From positions 62,001-126,000 of the forward strand of contig NZ_QPJQ01000007.1 of NCBI RefSeq assembly GCF_003337275.1: 64,000 nt of DNA. Reading direction: 5' to 3'. The translations under genes and the position numbers were made by a program. This document shows, one piece after another, positions 45,656-55,752 of the stretch (positions are counted from its first letter, which is position 1; each line of letters starts with the position of its first letter). Origin of the DNA: Marinomonas foliarum (lineage in GTDB: Bacteria > Pseudomonadota > Gammaproteobacteria > Pseudomonadales > Marinomonadaceae). The notes beneath the pieces are model-generated. The model did no database searches, was not told where the DNA came from, and worked only from the letters and a program-made list of their open reading frames with translations.

Positions 45656-46528
45656 TTATGCCCAATACAGACGCATTGGATTATCCACCAACAACGCTTG
45701 CTGTAATTCAGGCGTTGGCGCGATATGTGGGATCACATCCACAAGATGACCATCATTTGGTGCTTCCACTTTCATATTAGGATGCGGCCAATCGGTTCCC
45801 CATAAGACACGATCAGAGAACTTCTCAACTAACGTACGAGCAAAAGGATAGACATCAGAGTAATCAGGCGCATGTTGCGTTAAACGCTCTGGACAACTTA
45901 CCTTACACCATACATTGTCGTTGTCCGCCATAAAGTTAACAAAGCGCTGAAAGTCAGGGTGATCAACACCGTTGGCAACATTTGGCGTCCCCATGTGGTC
46001 AACCACAATGGTGGTATTCAATTCTTTCAAAAAAGGAATCAACTCTTCTAAATCGGCCACTTCGAAATAGACAACAATGTGCCAACCGAAAGGGCGAATC
46101 TTCTCAGCTATCGAGAAAAAAACGTCTCTTGGCGTGCTATCAACAAGGCGTTTCACAAAGTTGAAACGTACACCGCGAACACCCACAGCGTGCATTTTTT
46201 CAATGTCTTCATGGGTTATTGAATCATCAACAAAGGCCACGCCACGCGCTAAATCGCCGGCTGTTTCTAAAGCATCGATCAACGCGGAATTATCGGTACT
46301 ATGACAAGATGCTTGAACAATCACATTACGAGAAAAACCCAAATGATCACGCAGCGCAAACAACTGTTCTTTGGATGCATCGCAAGGCGTGTATTTACGT
46401 TTTGGATGGTAGGGAAATTTATCCGCTGGACCAAAAACGTGACAATGGGCATCTACCGCACCCGCTGGCGCTTTAAAAGTAGGCACGCTTGGGTTTGCGT
46501 GAAATGGAATATAATCTTTGTCCATCAT
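45656..46528 (-). CDS. ligI: 2-Pyrone-4,6-dicarboxylate hydrolase LigI
   Basis: Amidohydrolase-fold lactonase that opens 2-pyrone-4,6-dicarboxylate to 4-oxalomesaconate. It has 290 residues from ATG 46528 (AGGT eight bases upstream); an in-frame TTG lies two codons earlier. GAVDAHCHVFGP carries the HxH motif, VDHMGTPN and WGTDWPHPN the later His and catalytic Asp. CDASKEQLFALRDHLGFSRNVIVQAS is typical of LigI. It lies between ligU and ligA in pathway context. Confidence 0.93.
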   Translation of the reverse strand: MMDKDYIPFHANPSVPTFKAPAGAVDAHCHVFGPADKFPYHPKRKYTPCDASKEQLFALRDHLGFSRNVIVQASCHSTDNSALIDALETAGDLARGVAFVDDSITHEDIEKMHAVGVRGVRFNFVKRLVDSTPRDVFFSIAEKIRPFGWHIVVYFEVADLEELIPFLKELNTTIVVDHMGTPNVANGVDHPDFQRFVNFMADNDNVWCKVSCPERLTQHAPDYSDVYPFARTLVEKFSDRVLWGTDWPHPNMKVEAPNDGHLVDVIPHIAPTPELQQALLVDNPMRLYWA

Positions 46529-46612
46529 GTTCAAATACCTGTTTTATTATTCGTTCTAATTAACCAGCCTTCTGTTTGACCAGTCGTTATATCGTCAATA
46601 GAAGAAAGGCAA

Positions 46613-47701
46613 CTAAAGGCCGTTGCTATGAGCAAACACTTGCCCATCAAACAGTTTTCTCGCGGTGCGTAGAATGGCCGCAGAGCCAACATCACCATTT
46701 TCTTCTTGATCCAAGATCACTGTCATCGCGCCAATCGGATGCTCAACATCCAGCGTCATACGCGCACTCAGCTCAAACTTAGCCACTTCATTAGCCGGCG
46801 AGCCTTTCAGAACGGCAGCTGTCGCCACACTAACCGCACCCAATACACCAATCGATGCATGGCAACGATGAGGAATAAATGTACGCGTAGAAATAGCACC
46901 ACCATTCGTCGCGGCACTCACCATGGTCATTTTGGGCACAGACTTCTCTTTCACATCGCCTAAATTCATCATAGGCCCGACTTGCAAACGGATGGATTCT
47001 AGCTTGGCGCGTAAAACATCATTGGCTTCAAGCTCTTCACGAGACTCAGTACCCGTAATCCCCATGTCCACAGCACGGATGATCACCACAGGCATACCGT
47101 TATCGATGCAAGTTACTTCAATGCCATCAATCACATCGACTACGTTACCTGTTGGCAATAAAGCACCGCAACTGGAACCCGCCGTATCTTGGAAAACAAT
47201 GGGAACTGGCGCTGAAAAGCCCGGTACGCCGTCAATGCGAGCATCACCTTCGTACTGCACTTCACCGTCTTTTACCAACACACGAGCAACCGCGATTTGA
47301 CCTGTGTTTTCCATGAAAATACGTACGGAGGTTTCGCCTTCTTCCGCAGCAACCAAACCCCGCTCAATCGCAAACGGTGCAATCCCCGCTAAAATATTGC
47401 CGCAGTTTTGCGCATCGGTCACGATCGCCTGATCAACAAATACCTGTAAAAACAAGTAATCTACATCAGCGTCGTCACGTGCAGATTTTTTCACTACGGC
47501 CACTTTGGATGCCAATGGATCAGCGCCACCGATGCCGTCGATCTGACGTTCATCTGGCGAGCCCATCACCCGCAACAAAAACTGCGCACGCGCATCAACA
47601 TCAGCAGGTAAATCTTCCGCTAAGAAATACGCCCCTTTTGATGTGCCGCCACGCATCCACATACAAGGCGCACTTTTTAAAACGCCTGTCTGTTTAGACA
47701 T
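46613..47701 (-). CDS. ligU: 4-Oxalomesaconate tautomerase (LigU/GalD)
   Basis: PrpF-like diaminopimelate-epimerase fold isomerase of 362 residues that moves the double bond of 4-oxalomesaconate to make the substrate of Lig[21 protein letters not shown] and [24 protein letters not shown] are the PrpF/GalD N-terminal signature. [18 protein letters not shown] and [21 protein letters not shown] follow. Its first eight bases overlap ligK, so translation is coupled. It is named GalD in Pseudomonas gallate degradation and LigU in Sphingobium. Confidence 0.9.
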   Translation of the reverse strand: MSKQTGVLKSAPCMWMRGGTSKGAYFLAEDLPADVDARAQFLLRVMGSPDERQIDGIGGADPLASKVAVVKKSARDDADVDYLFLQVFVDQAIVTDAQNCGNILAGIAPFAIERGLVAAEEGETSVRIFMENTGQIAVARVLVKDGEVQYEGDARIDGVPGFSAPVPIVFQDTAGSSCGALLPTGNVVDVIDGIEVTCIDNGMPVVIIRAVDMGITGTESREELEANDVLRAKLESIRLQVGPMMNLGDVKEKSVPKMTMVSAATNGGAISTRTFIPHRCHASIGVLGAVSVATAAVLKGSPANEVAKFELSARMTLDVEHPIGAMTVILDQEENGDVGSAAILRTARKLFDGQVFAHSNGL

Positions 47702-48371
47702 ATTTTAGGCCTTTCTCTTTTAGGCGAGGGCGCATTTCATAAATATCTAGACCCAATTCGCCATTAGCCATACGCACACGCTTTGCTTCTTCGTTTGCCA
47801 TACGTTTACGAGATAATTCCAATACTTCAGCTGCATTCTCACGGCGCACCACAACCACACCGTCATCGTCGGCTACAATCACATCACCTGGGTTAACCAA
47901 GGCATCAGCGCAAACCATAGGTACGTTCACTGAACCAACGGTTTCTTTAATCGTACCTTCAGCAAACACGGCTTTTGACCAAACAGGGAAGTTCATTTCA
48001 CGAAGGTCGCGAGTATCACGAACACCGCCTTCGATAATCAAACCCACTACACCACGAGATTGCGCAGAGGTTGCTAACAAATCCCCAAAGAAGCCGTGAT
48101 TCGATGGCGACGTTGGCGCAAAAACCATCACATCCCCTGCTTTACATTGCTCAATGGCAACATGCATCATCCAGTTATCGCCCGCCGCTCCAGAAATGGT
48201 GACCGCAGAACCAGCAATGGTTTTGTCCATTTGGATTGGGCGCATGTAATGTGCCAATAAACCAACACGACCTTGAGATTCATGAATGGTCGCTACGCCA
48301 CACTCAGCTAAACCGTCGATTACAGCTTGGTCAGCTCGTTCAATATTTTGTACTACTACATTGTTTCGCAT
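47694..48371 (-). CDS. ligK: 4-Carboxy-4-hydroxy-2-oxoadipate aldolase LigK
   Basis: RraA-fold metal-dependent aldolase of 225 residues that splits 4-carboxy-4-hydroxy-2-oxoadipate into pyruvate and oxaloacetate; family members also decarboxylate oxaloacetate. [42 protein letters not shown] and [21 protein letters not shown] (metal-binding Asp/Arg region) are diagnostic. AGGAAAGC precedes the ATG. It lies 30 bases after ligJ. Confidence 0.93.
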   Translation of the reverse strand: MRNNVVVQNIERADQAVIDGLAECGVATIHESQGRVGLLAHYMRPIQMDKTIAGSAVTISGAAGDNWMMHVAIEQCKAGDVMVFAPTSPSNHGFFGDLLATSAQSRGVVGLIIEGGVRDTRDLREMNFPVWSKAVFAEGTIKETVGSVNVPMVCADALVNPGDVIVADDDGVVVVRRENAAEVLELSRKRMANEEAKRVRMANGELGLDIYEMRPRLKEKGLKYV

Positions 48372-48401
48372 GATGCTTTCCTATCCCTTTAATCGTTAGC
48401 C

Positions 48402-49409
48402 TTACGCTTTTAATCTAGAAAAAACGCTACGAGCATTGCCTTCAAAGATAGCTTGTTTCTGCTCCGCGGATAACACTGTGTTGTTATCTATGTAACGTTT
48501 GGTGTCATCAAAATAGTGACCCGTTTCTGGATCAACACCGCGTACCGCACCAATCATTTCAGAAGCAAACAAAATGTTCTTAGTAGGAATAATATCAAGA
48601 AGTAGATCAATACCACGCTGATGATAAACACAGGTATCAAAGTAGATGTTATTCAACACACGTTCAGCAAGATCAAAACCTTGATCTTGTGCCATGCCAC
48701 GGAAACGTCCCCAGTGATAAGGCACAGCGCCGCCGCCATGAGGAATGATGATTTTTAGCTCTGGAAAATCTTTAAAAACGTCGGACATCATCAATTGCTG
48801 AAAACCAGTAGTATCTGCCCCCAAGTAATGCGACCCAGTAGTGTGGAAACAATCGTTACATGCCGCGCTTACATGAATCATCGCAGGGATGTCGTATTCG
48901 CACATTTTTTCATAGATAGGATAAAAAGAACGGTCTGCTAAAGACTTATCTTGCCAATAACCGCCACTTGGATCTGGGTTCAAGTTGATACCGATAAAGC
49001 CCATTTCTTCAACAGTACGAACGATCTCAGCAACTGACTTGCCTGGGTCAACACCTGGTGATTGTGGTAATTGTGCAACAGGAGCAAAGTTCTCAGGAAA
49101 AAGATCACAAACGCGGCGAATCAAATCGTTTTGATGCTCTGTCCAGTATTGGCTAGTGTATTCATTACCAATATGGTGCCCCATCCAACTAGCACGGGGA
49201 GAGAAAATAGTCAGATCAGTGCCACGCTCTTGCTGTAGACGAAGCTGATTATTAATAATACTGTCGCGAATTTCATCATCCGAAACAATGACTTTACCTT
49301 TTTCACCAACAAACGCAGGGTCTTTAGCAACTTGTGCTTTTTGATTATCGCGATATTCACCCACACCTGGTGGCGTAGTCGTATAATGCCCATGGCAATC
49401 TATAATCAT
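48402..49409 (-). CDS. ligJ: 4-Oxalomesaconate hydratase LigJ
   Basis: Amidohydrolase-superfamily zinc hydratase of 335 residues that adds water to the LigU product. MIIDCHGHYTT gives HxH near the N-terminus; SPRASWMGHHIG, NLNPDPSGGYWQ, IPHGGGAVPYHWGRFRG and LFASEMIGAVRG follow Sphingobium LigJ almost word for word as I recall it. This is the LigJ type, not the unrelated GalB hydratase. First gene of the ligJKUIAB operon. Its promoter lies in the 657-base gap shared with dctP. Confidence 0.94.
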   Translation of the reverse strand: MIIDCHGHYTTTPPGVGEYRDNQKAQVAKDPAFVGEKGKVIVSDDEIRDSIINNQLRLQQERGTDLTIFSPRASWMGHHIGNEYTSQYWTEHQNDLIRRVCDLFPENFAPVAQLPQSPGVDPGKSVAEIVRTVEEMGFIGINLNPDPSGGYWQDKSLADRSFYPIYEKMCEYDIPAMIHVSAACNDCFHTTGSHYLGADTTGFQQLMMSDVFKDFPELKIIIPHGGGAVPYHWGRFRGMAQDQGFDLAERVLNNIYFDTCVYHQRGIDLLLDIIPTKNILFASEMIGAVRGVDPETGHYFDDTKRYIDNNTVLSAEQKQAIFEGNARSVFSRLKA

Positions 49410-50066
49410 GTTACTGCTCTCTATTCTTATTTAAGGTAACAATACGGTGATATAGAAGGCCTAACTTTACGTTATACGCCTTTCGCCTTCTGGATTAACA
49501 CCGCCATCTCATTAAAATCTTCACTGAGTATTCGTTATCTAAAGACATTTTGGCTATTTCAATTTAACCGAAAGGGTATTAAATTTTGATATAGATGTTT
49601 TTTCGTCCAATTCTTTTTTGGCTTATTTACGTTATTCAATATGATAAACAGCATAGACCAAACACCTTCTCAATCAACATGAAGTGCAAAAAAGCATTGA
49701 TATATATGATCTTTTTCAAAAAAAACTTGCATCTTAGTATTTTCATATTCCTTTTTTGATATACATGAAACATTAAAAATTCATTTCTAAAAATGCAAAA
49801 ATTGCTACATTTTGATGTAACTCTCCACTTGAATGAGGTCGAGAGCAAAGCTTTAAAGCATCACAAGGAAACAAGTTTAAACCTATGTTTGACTTGCCTT
49901 TTGTGGATCCATTAAAAAATATAGGGTATTTTTCAAATGATCCTATATTATTTGCAAAACCAGAACGCTAAGAGCGAATAGTGAATCACCTACCTATATC
50001 TTTAGACTATAGAGTAGAAATACAAAAATAAGACTATCGGGACACCCCGAACTTGGAGACGTAAAA
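49410..50066. promoter_or_regulatory. Divergent control region ligJ / dctP
   Basis: A 657-base AT-rich gap with no convincing gene. TTGATATA occurs three times, at 49586-49593, 49697-49704 and 49756-49763. TCGGG-ACAC-CCCGA lies at 50037-50050 just before the dctP ribosome site. It must contain the promoters for the lig operon and the TRAP transporter. Confidence 0.55.
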
Positions 50067-51080
50067 ATGAACCTAACAAAAAAACTTACGCTTGGTTTAC
50101 TTGCTGCCGGCGCAGTAAGCAGTGTTAGTGCTGCAGATCTAACTCTGACAATTGGCCATGTTGACCCCCAAGAGTGGACAACGTCTAAAAAAGGCGCTGC
50201 AACTGAGGTTTTTAAAAACCTTGTTGAAGCAGAATCCGCTGGTCGTATCGAAGTAAATATATATCCTTCTAGTCAGCTAGGTGGTGAAACAGACCTAGTG
50301 CAATCAGCACAGGAAGGTACACTAAGCATGGCGATGGTATCTGGCGCCTTTGCTAAAGTTTGTAAAGAAGCATCTGTTTTGGAAATTCCATACCTTTTTC
50401 CATCTGCACCTGTTGCTTGGGAAGTGCTTGATGGTGAATTCGGTAAAGCATTGTCTGAGCATTGCTTAAAAGAAAGTGGATTGCGTACCCTTGCCTACGG
50501 TGAAACAGGTTTTCGTAATTTCACCAACTCTAAGCGCCCAGTGGCTGAACCAAAAGACATGAGCGGCCTTAAAATTCGCGTTCAAACATTGCCTCTGTAC
50601 GTTGAAATGGTAAAAGCAATGGGCGCCGAGCCAACCCCAATTGCATGGCCTGAAGTACCATCTGCATTAACAACAGGCGTTGTGGACGGACAAGAAAACC
50701 CTGTTAGCGTTATCGAAGCGAACAAGTTTTATGAGTTCCAAAAATACCTAACACTAGATGGCCACGTTTACGGCACAGATTTCTTGTTGATGAATGAAGA
50801 TGTTTACCAGTCATTAAGTGATGAAGACCGTGCCATTATTGACCGTGCAGCAAAAGTAGCAGGTACTCTTGGCCGCGCAATTCAGCAGTTTAATTCTGCA
50901 AAAGGTCTAAAATCATTAGCAGAAAATGGCATGCAAATTACGACACCAACGCCAGAACAAATGGCTAAATTCCGTGATGCAGCGCAACCAGCTGTCATTA
51001 ATTGGTTAAAAGGTGAAGTGGAGCCAGAATGGATTGAACGTGCTCAAATGTCTGTAAAAGTCGTTAGTAATTCACAATAA
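50067..51080 (+). CDS. dctP: TRAP transporter solute-binding protein DctP
   Basis: Periplasmic receptor of 337 residues. The signal peptide MNLTKKLTLGLLAAGAVSSVSA is cleaved before AD at 23. SSQLGGETDLVQSAQEGTLSMAMVSGAFA and LKIRVQTLPLYVEMVKAMGAEPTPIAWPEV are the DctP fold signatures, with the carboxylate-binding Arg in KIRVQ. GQENPVSVIEANKFYEFQKYL is also conserved. GGAGACG precedes the ATG. Divergent from the lig operon, so protocatechuate, shikimate, quinate or a related acid is the likely ligand; this is inference. Confidence 0.92.
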   Translation: MNLTKKLTLGLLAAGAVSSVSAADLTLTIGHVDPQEWTTSKKGAATEVFKNLVEAESAGRIEVNIYPSSQLGGETDLVQSAQEGTLSMAMVSGAFAKVCKEASVLEIPYLFPSAPVAWEVLDGEFGKALSEHCLKESGLRTLAYGETGFRNFTNSKRPVAEPKDMSGLKIRVQTLPLYVEMVKAMGAEPTPIAWPEVPSALTTGVVDGQENPVSVIEANKFYEFQKYLTLDGHVYGTDFLLMNEDVYQSLSDEDRAIIDRAAKVAGTLGRAIQQFNSAKGLKSLAENGMQITTPTPEQMAKFRDAAQPAVINWLKGEVEPEWIERAQMSVKVVSNSQ

Positions 51081-51101
51081 GCTATAATTCTGTAAACCGA
51101 T

Positions 51102-51136
51102 AACCGAAAGCCTTTGGCGGGCTTTCGGTTGTTTTT
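51102..51136 (+). terminator. Attenuating terminator between dctP and dctQ
   Basis: AACCGAAAGCC, 7-base loop, GGCTTTCGGTT, then a T-rich tail. Partial readthrough would give more binding protein than permease, as is common in such operons. Confidence 0.8.
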
Positions 51137-51163
51137 CCTTTGCCTCTACCCGGAAAGCTCACC

Positions 51164-51637
51164 ATGAAGCGCCTCTATAAAAATACTCTCGCACTTTTAA
51201 CTGGCACCTCTCTATTCGTTATTTTTGGCGTTGTGCTCGTTAGCAGCTTGAGCCGTTACTTGCTCAACTCCCCCATTCAATGGAGTGAAGAAGTCGCAAA
51301 ATACGCCATGATATACGGCACCATGTTCGGCATGGCATTGTGTTACCTAGAAGGTCTTCACATACGTTTTACTTTTTTAGAAGACATGGTGTCAGAAAAA
51401 ATACGTCATTATCTTCACTTTGTTTCTGACGCTATCGCCCTTATCAGTGGCAGTGTTATTACGTATTCCGGTTACCTTTTCATGATAAAGCGAGGTGCAA
51501 TTCAAGCACCAGGAACGGGGATTCAAATGTACTATTTCCAAGTGGCCATGGTCATAGGTGGTGTTTGCCTTACTATCGCTGCGCTCATAAGACTTGCTGA
51601 ATATTTTCAGTCTACGTCATTAGAGAAGGGACAATAA
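51164..51637 (+). CDS. dctQ: TRAP transporter small permease DctQ
   Basis: Four-helix inner-membrane subunit of 157 residues. SRYLLNSPIQWSEEVAKYAMIYGTMFGMALCY is the DctQ signature (N/S-P-x-x-W-x-E-E), and later helices end LIRLAEYF. Start 51164 follows GGAAAG; 51140 would add eight residues overlapping the attenuator tail region. The dctM start is two bases after its stop. Confidence 0.9.
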   Translation: MKRLYKNTLALLTGTSLFVIFGVVLVSSLSRYLLNSPIQWSEEVAKYAMIYGTMFGMALCYLEGLHIRFTFLEDMVSEKIRHYLHFVSDAIALISGSVITYSGYLFMIKRGAIQAPGTGIQMYYFQVAMVIGGVCLTIAALIRLAEYFQSTSLEKGQ

Positions 51638-51639
51638 TC

Positions 51640-52908
51640 ATGTTAGGTTTTGGAATTCTTATTGTTCTTTTGCTCATTGGCAGCCCAATTGCATTCGCAA
51701 TTTTGTTAGGGGTTGTGGGGCACGTATATACTCTGCCTTTTAATGTGAGCCTTGTAGCACAACGCATTTTTAGTGGGCTCGACTCCTTTTCTATCCTAGC
51801 TATTCCTTTGTTCGTATTAGCTGGCGAACTGATGAACGAAAGTGGTATCACCAGCCGCATTATTAATTTTGCCAATGCGCTAGTCGGCCACATGCGAGCG
51901 GGCTTAGCTCATGTGAATATTTGGGCGTCGGTCATTTTTGCAGGTCTGTCTGGCTCAGCCGTGGCAGACACTTCAGCACTAGGTCGTGTCTTTATTCCGA
52001 CAATGGAAAAAGAAGGCTACCCTCGCTCCTTTGCAGCGGCTCTGACCGCAGCCTCTTCTGTTATCGGCCCGATGATTCCACCTAGCATTCCTGTGATAAT
52101 TTATGCACTAATCACAACAGGCGTGTCCGTTCCTGCACTCTTCTTAGCAGGCGTTGCTCCTGGATTATTTTTGGCTGTAGGCTTATCCATTTATGTCTAT
52201 TTTTTTGCAGGCCATTACGCACCACTAAAAGCAAAGCTATCGATGAAAGAGCGTTTAAAAGCATTCGTTGATGCTTGGATTCCTCTTTTCATGCCGGTAT
52301 TCATCGTTGGCTCAATACTTACTGGTATTGTTACACCAACTGAAGCCGCTGCATTCGCTGCTGCTTATGCTTTGTTAGCTGGTATTTTTATCCTTAAAAG
52401 TTTGAAGATTTCTAGCTTACCGGGCATTTTCATTCGGGCTATGCGTGACTCTTCTGTGATTCTGATTGTGATTGCAGTAGTCGCAGCAGCGAACTGGTTA
52501 TTAACCTTCTCAAGAGTACCTCAAACGGTCAGCCAAATGGTGCTGGAACAAGTGTCTAGCCCTTGGGTGTTCTTGATCCTAGTGAACGTCATTTTGTTAG
52601 TTGTTGGTCTCTTCCTTGAAGGGATAGCAGCAATGCTAATATTGCTACCGATTCTGCATCCTATTGCAATGAGCCTTGGTATTGATCCTGTTCATTTCGG
52701 TATAGTGGTTATTTTCAATCTAATGATTGGCCTTGTCACACCACCCATGGGTATATGTTTGTTTGTTTCGAACTCGATAGCGAATGTCGGTATGGCTGCA
52801 ATATCTAAGCAAATCATGCCATTATTCTTAGTCGAATTGGCTGTGTTAATACTGATCACTTTTGTACCAAGCACGGTTACATTTTTGCCGACACTATTCG
52901 GCTATTGA
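51640..52908 (+). CDS. dctM: TRAP transporter large permease DctM
   Basis: Inner-membrane transport subunit of 422 residues with about twelve helices. GSAVADTSALGRVFIPTMEKEGYPRSFAAALTAASS, then IGPMIPPSIPVIIYA, are hallmark DctM blocks involved in sodium and substrate binding. GIVTPTEAAAFAAAYAL and NLMIGLVTPPMGICLFV form the second repeat. It completes DctPQM. The ion coupling (sodium) is family knowledge. Confidence 0.94.
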   Translation: MLGFGILIVLLLIGSPIAFAILLGVVGHVYTLPFNVSLVAQRIFSGLDSFSILAIPLFVLAGELMNESGITSRIINFANALVGHMRAGLAHVNIWASVIFAGLSGSAVADTSALGRVFIPTMEKEGYPRSFAAALTAASSVIGPMIPPSIPVIIYALITTGVSVPALFLAGVAPGLFLAVGLSIYVYFFAGHYAPLKAKLSMKERLKAFVDAWIPLFMPVFIVGSILTGIVTPTEAAAFAAAYALLAGIFILKSLKISSLPGIFIRAMRDSSVILIVIAVVAAANWLLTFSRVPQTVSQMVLEQVSSPWVFLILVNVILLVVGLFLEGIAAMLILLPILHPIAMSLGIDPVHFGIVVIFNLMIGLVTPPMGICLFVSNSIANVGMAAISKQIMPLFLVELAVLILITFVPSTVTFLPTLFGY

Positions 52909-52920
52909 CGATTGGTAAAT

Positions 52921-52969
52921 ATCCACACACAAAAAAACGACGCATATAGCGTCGTTTTTTTGTGTGGAT
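52921..52969. terminator. Bidirectional terminator, dctM and second peroxiredoxin
   Basis: Long stem: AAAAAAACGACGC / GCGTCGTTTTTTT around ATATA, extended outward by ATCCACACA / TGTGTGGAT with one small bulge. Confidence 0.9.
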
Positions 52970-52982
52970 AAAAGCAATTCAT

Positions 52983-53462
52983 TTACAGCTGAGACAAAAC
53001 ATATTCCGCTGAGCTTACTTTGTACTCACCCGGCTCATCTAACCATAAATGTTGAATAATACCGTTAGTCACTAACATTGCATAACGGCGACTACGAATG
53101 CCCATTTTCGCTGCAGAGATATCCAACTCCAATCCCATTGAGCAGGTAAATTCAGCCAAGCCATCTGCTGCCATCACAAGGTTTTCAGCGTTATTGGCTT
53201 TATCCCATGCATTCATAACAAAAACATCATTAACAGAAAGACAGATTATTTCATCAACACCTTTTTCTTTTATGTCATCATAATGCACAACATAGCCTGG
53301 TAAGTGGCTCGCACTGCACGTTGGGGTAAACGCACCAGGAACGGCAAACATCAACACAGTTTTTCCCGAAAAAAATTCGGTGACATCAATCGTCTCAGGC
53401 CCTTCTTCCCCCATCACCTGAAACGCACCATGTGGCAACATATCACCAACAAGAATTGACAT
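52983..53462 (-). CDS. Peroxiredoxin, Prx5-type (second copy)
   Basis: Thiol peroxidase of 159 residues, shorter at the N-terminus than the copy at 7091-7615. The peroxidatic motif is [16 protein letters not shown], followed by CLSVNDVFVMNAWDKA. The downstream segments FTCSMGLELDI and GIRSRRYAMLV match classical bacterial Prx5 more closely than the first copy does. A second cysteine in FTCSMG could be resolving. GGAGATAC precedes the ATG. Confidence 0.9.
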   Translation of the reverse strand: MSILVGDMLPHGAFQVMGEEGPETIDVTEFFSGKTVLMFAVPGAFTPTCSASHLPGYVVHYDDIKEKGVDEIICLSVNDVFVMNAWDKANNAENLVMAADGLAEFTCSMGLELDISAAKMGIRSRRYAMLVTNGIIQHLWLDEPGEYKVSSAEYVLSQL

Positions 53463-53524
53463 AAACCGTATCTCCTGAGAATTAAGTTGCTCTCATATTA
53501 ACGCAACACGTCTTAGAAAAACCA

Positions 53525-55501
53525 TCAAACAATCTTAAATTGACTCAGTAACTGTTTTTGATGAGAAGCCAGCTTTGATAGACCCTCACTGTCTTTCTCA
53601 CTTTGATCAGCTCCTAAAGCCGCTTCTTCAGACATTTCTGAGATTTCTATCACATTCTGTTTTATTTCTTGTGCCACGGCCGATTGCTCTTCAGCCGCTG
53701 TCGCGATTTGCGTACTCAAATCACGAATCTCAGCCATACTACTTTGCAGTTCCACCAGTGATTGACCAACTACACGCGCTTCTTCAGCACTTGAACTGGC
53801 ACTTTGTCTGCTTGTTTCCATACTGCCAACAGTTTTGGTAACACCCTGCTGTAATTGGGCAATCACATTCTGAATCTCTTCCGTTGAACTGTGAGTTCTT
53901 GTGGCTAATGTTCGTACTTCATCCGCCACCACAGCAAAACCACGCCCCTGCTCGCCTGCACGAGCAGCCTCAATCGCTGCATTGAGCGCCAATAAGTTCG
54001 TTTGCTCTGCAATTTCTTGGATAACATCTAAGATACGGTCTATGCTCTTAGAGTGCTCATCAAGCTCATTTACTACCGTCGTCGACTCTTCTATCTGTTC
54101 GAGCAGTCCCTCAATTTTCTGGATATTGGCATCCATTTTAGCTCGGCTTTGATTCGTTCCTTGGTCAACGGATTGGATCTGATGCAAAATAACTTCAGAG
54201 CTTTTTGCTACCTGATCAACCGTAGAAACCATTTCCGACATAGACGAAGCGACCTCTGTGGTTCTTTCATTTTGCGCCACCATTAGGCGCTTCGAATCGC
54301 CAGCTAAACGAACATTAGAGCCTGCCGAACTAGCAACTTCATTAGAGGCTTGATCAATCTCCGCCATCACACTCTGCAATTTAGCCACCAAGCCATTTAC
54401 CCATCGGGATAATTCGCCAAACTCGTCTTTCGTTTTTACACTACTACGCTGAGTAAAATCGCCATCGGCAATCTTTCCTAATACCGACATCACCTCTTTT
54501 AGTGGCTGGCGAATACTGCGACTAACCCACAGCGCCACCGACACGGCAATAATAATCGAAATAACTAAAACCACTTCAATAATGAGCATTGATAGCGAGC
54601 CTGCCTCACTGGCTTCTTGTTTCGCATTCTCCCCCATGACAGAGGCTTCCGAGAGCAGTTTCTGTACCGAAGCACTGACAATCATCATGCTGTCAGATAA
54701 TTCCTTGGCCAATACTTCTGACTCTTGTAGCAAGCGGATATTTTCATATTGTTTTGCAATCACGCCATCGTCAGAAACAACGCTAAACTCAATTTCATTA
54801 ATCAACTCATTGATGTTGTCGTCATTCAAATAAGCCTGCTTATCCTTTAAGCTCGTGATAACGGACGCCATACTGTCTCGTAGATCCTGCATACTCTCCA
54901 AGCTACGTACATCAAAATAATCGTTAACCGACACTTGAAGGCTGCCTATCTGGCTTTGCATATACGAAGCTGCAAACTGAATTTCAGATGTATCTCCGTC
55001 TGTCACCAGTATCCCTAAATCTTCACCAGTGAACATAATGGCGTCTTTTAGGTCTAGCTTTTCATCTGGCACCGAAGCTTGAAGCTCAAGCATGGTTTTA
55101 TGATTTGAAAAAGCCACATCGGTAATGCTAAAAAAACGCTCAACCTCTTGATTGATGCTCTCTAAAGCCTCGCTCATAATCGGCTGCTCTTGCAGCTGCT
55201 CAGATAGCTGATTAGAAACATCAGCGAACGCTTGCTTATGAGCTGAAAAGCGCTCTGAAAGTTCTTCTAATGCATCAGGGGATTTGCTTAATAGATATTG
55301 CAATACCGCAGCATTCGCCAAACTCAGCTCCTCTTTCAAAGCTGTACTCGTAGATGAAATGCTAGCAACCTCTCCAGTCACTACATTCAATCTGTCTTCA
55401 ATTTTGCTGATACCCACAAATCCAGATGCAGCAATCATCAACAAAAGCAGCAATAAAACCCCAAAGCCAAACAAAATTCTTTGGATGACGGACAACGACA
55501 T
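53525..55501 (-). CDS. Transmembrane methyl-accepting chemotaxis protein with long helical sensor
   Basis: Receptor of 658 residues: membrane helix about 10-28, periplasmic region 30-303, second helix 304-325, HAMP about 326-380 ([13 protein letters not shown]), and signalling domain with [20 protein letters not shown]. The periplasmic part is almost all helix and, at about 270 residues, has the size of an HBM-type helical bimodular domain, which in McpS binds organic acids. The C-terminus has no CheR pentapeptide. GAGGTCGATT precedes the ATG. The ligand is unknown. Confidence 0.88.
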   Translation of the reverse strand: MSLSVIQRILFGFGVLLLLLLMIAASGFVGISKIEDRLNVVTGEVASISSTSTALKEELSLANAAVLQYLLSKSPDALEELSERFSAHKQAFADVSNQLSEQLQEQPIMSEALESINQEVERFFSITDVAFSNHKTMLELQASVPDEKLDLKDAIMFTGEDLGILVTDGDTSEIQFAASYMQSQIGSLQVSVNDYFDVRSLESMQDLRDSMASVITSLKDKQAYLNDDNINELINEIEFSVVSDDGVIAKQYENIRLLQESEVLAKELSDSMMIVSASVQKLLSEASVMGENAKQEASEAGSLSMLIIEVVLVISIIIAVSVALWVSRSIRQPLKEVMSVLGKIADGDFTQRSSVKTKDEFGELSRWVNGLVAKLQSVMAEIDQASNEVASSAGSNVRLAGDSKRLMVAQNERTTEVASSMSEMVSTVDQVAKSSEVILHQIQSVDQGTNQSRAKMDANIQKIEGLLEQIEESTTVVNELDEHSKSIDRILDVIQEIAEQTNLLALNAAIEAARAGEQGRGFAVVADEVRTLATRTHSSTEEIQNVIAQLQQGVTKTVGSMETSRQSASSSAEEARVVGQSLVELQSSMAEIRDLSTQIATAAEEQSAVAQEIKQNVIEISEMSEEAALGADQSEKDSEGLSKLASHQKQLLSQFKIV

Positions 55502-55668
55502 AATCGACCTCTACATTCATATCTGCTTTACATTAATTTGTGCACCCATGTTAAACAATTGCACACATTTCAAAAATTTGACCAAGGATACAGGAATATC
55601 ATAACACTTTGCTTACAATCAATAAGAACAACAAGCACCTGATTACGCCAAAATAGGCTTCAGCGCGC

Positions 55669-55684
55669 TACTTACCAGTAAGTA
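55669..55684. promoter_or_regulatory. Candidate MocR operator
   Basis: TACTTAC-CA-GTAAGTA, perfect 7-base arms, 69 bases before the MocR-type start. The gap 55502-55752 holds no other feature. Confidence 0.5.
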
Positions 55685-55752
55685 CATAGATTTCCTTCGA
55701 CCTCCCAATCTGATAAATTACTCTATCTTCCCTCTGATACTGACTCATACCT

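Noticed and set aside
46923-47300. 125-codon plus-strand frame inside ligU
   Set aside because: Antisense shadow of a well-supported coding gene.
49636-49848. 70-codon frame in the ligJ/dctP gap
   Set aside because: Low-complexity, rich in Phe, Ile and Lys as expected from AT-rich non-coding DNA, and no ribosome site.
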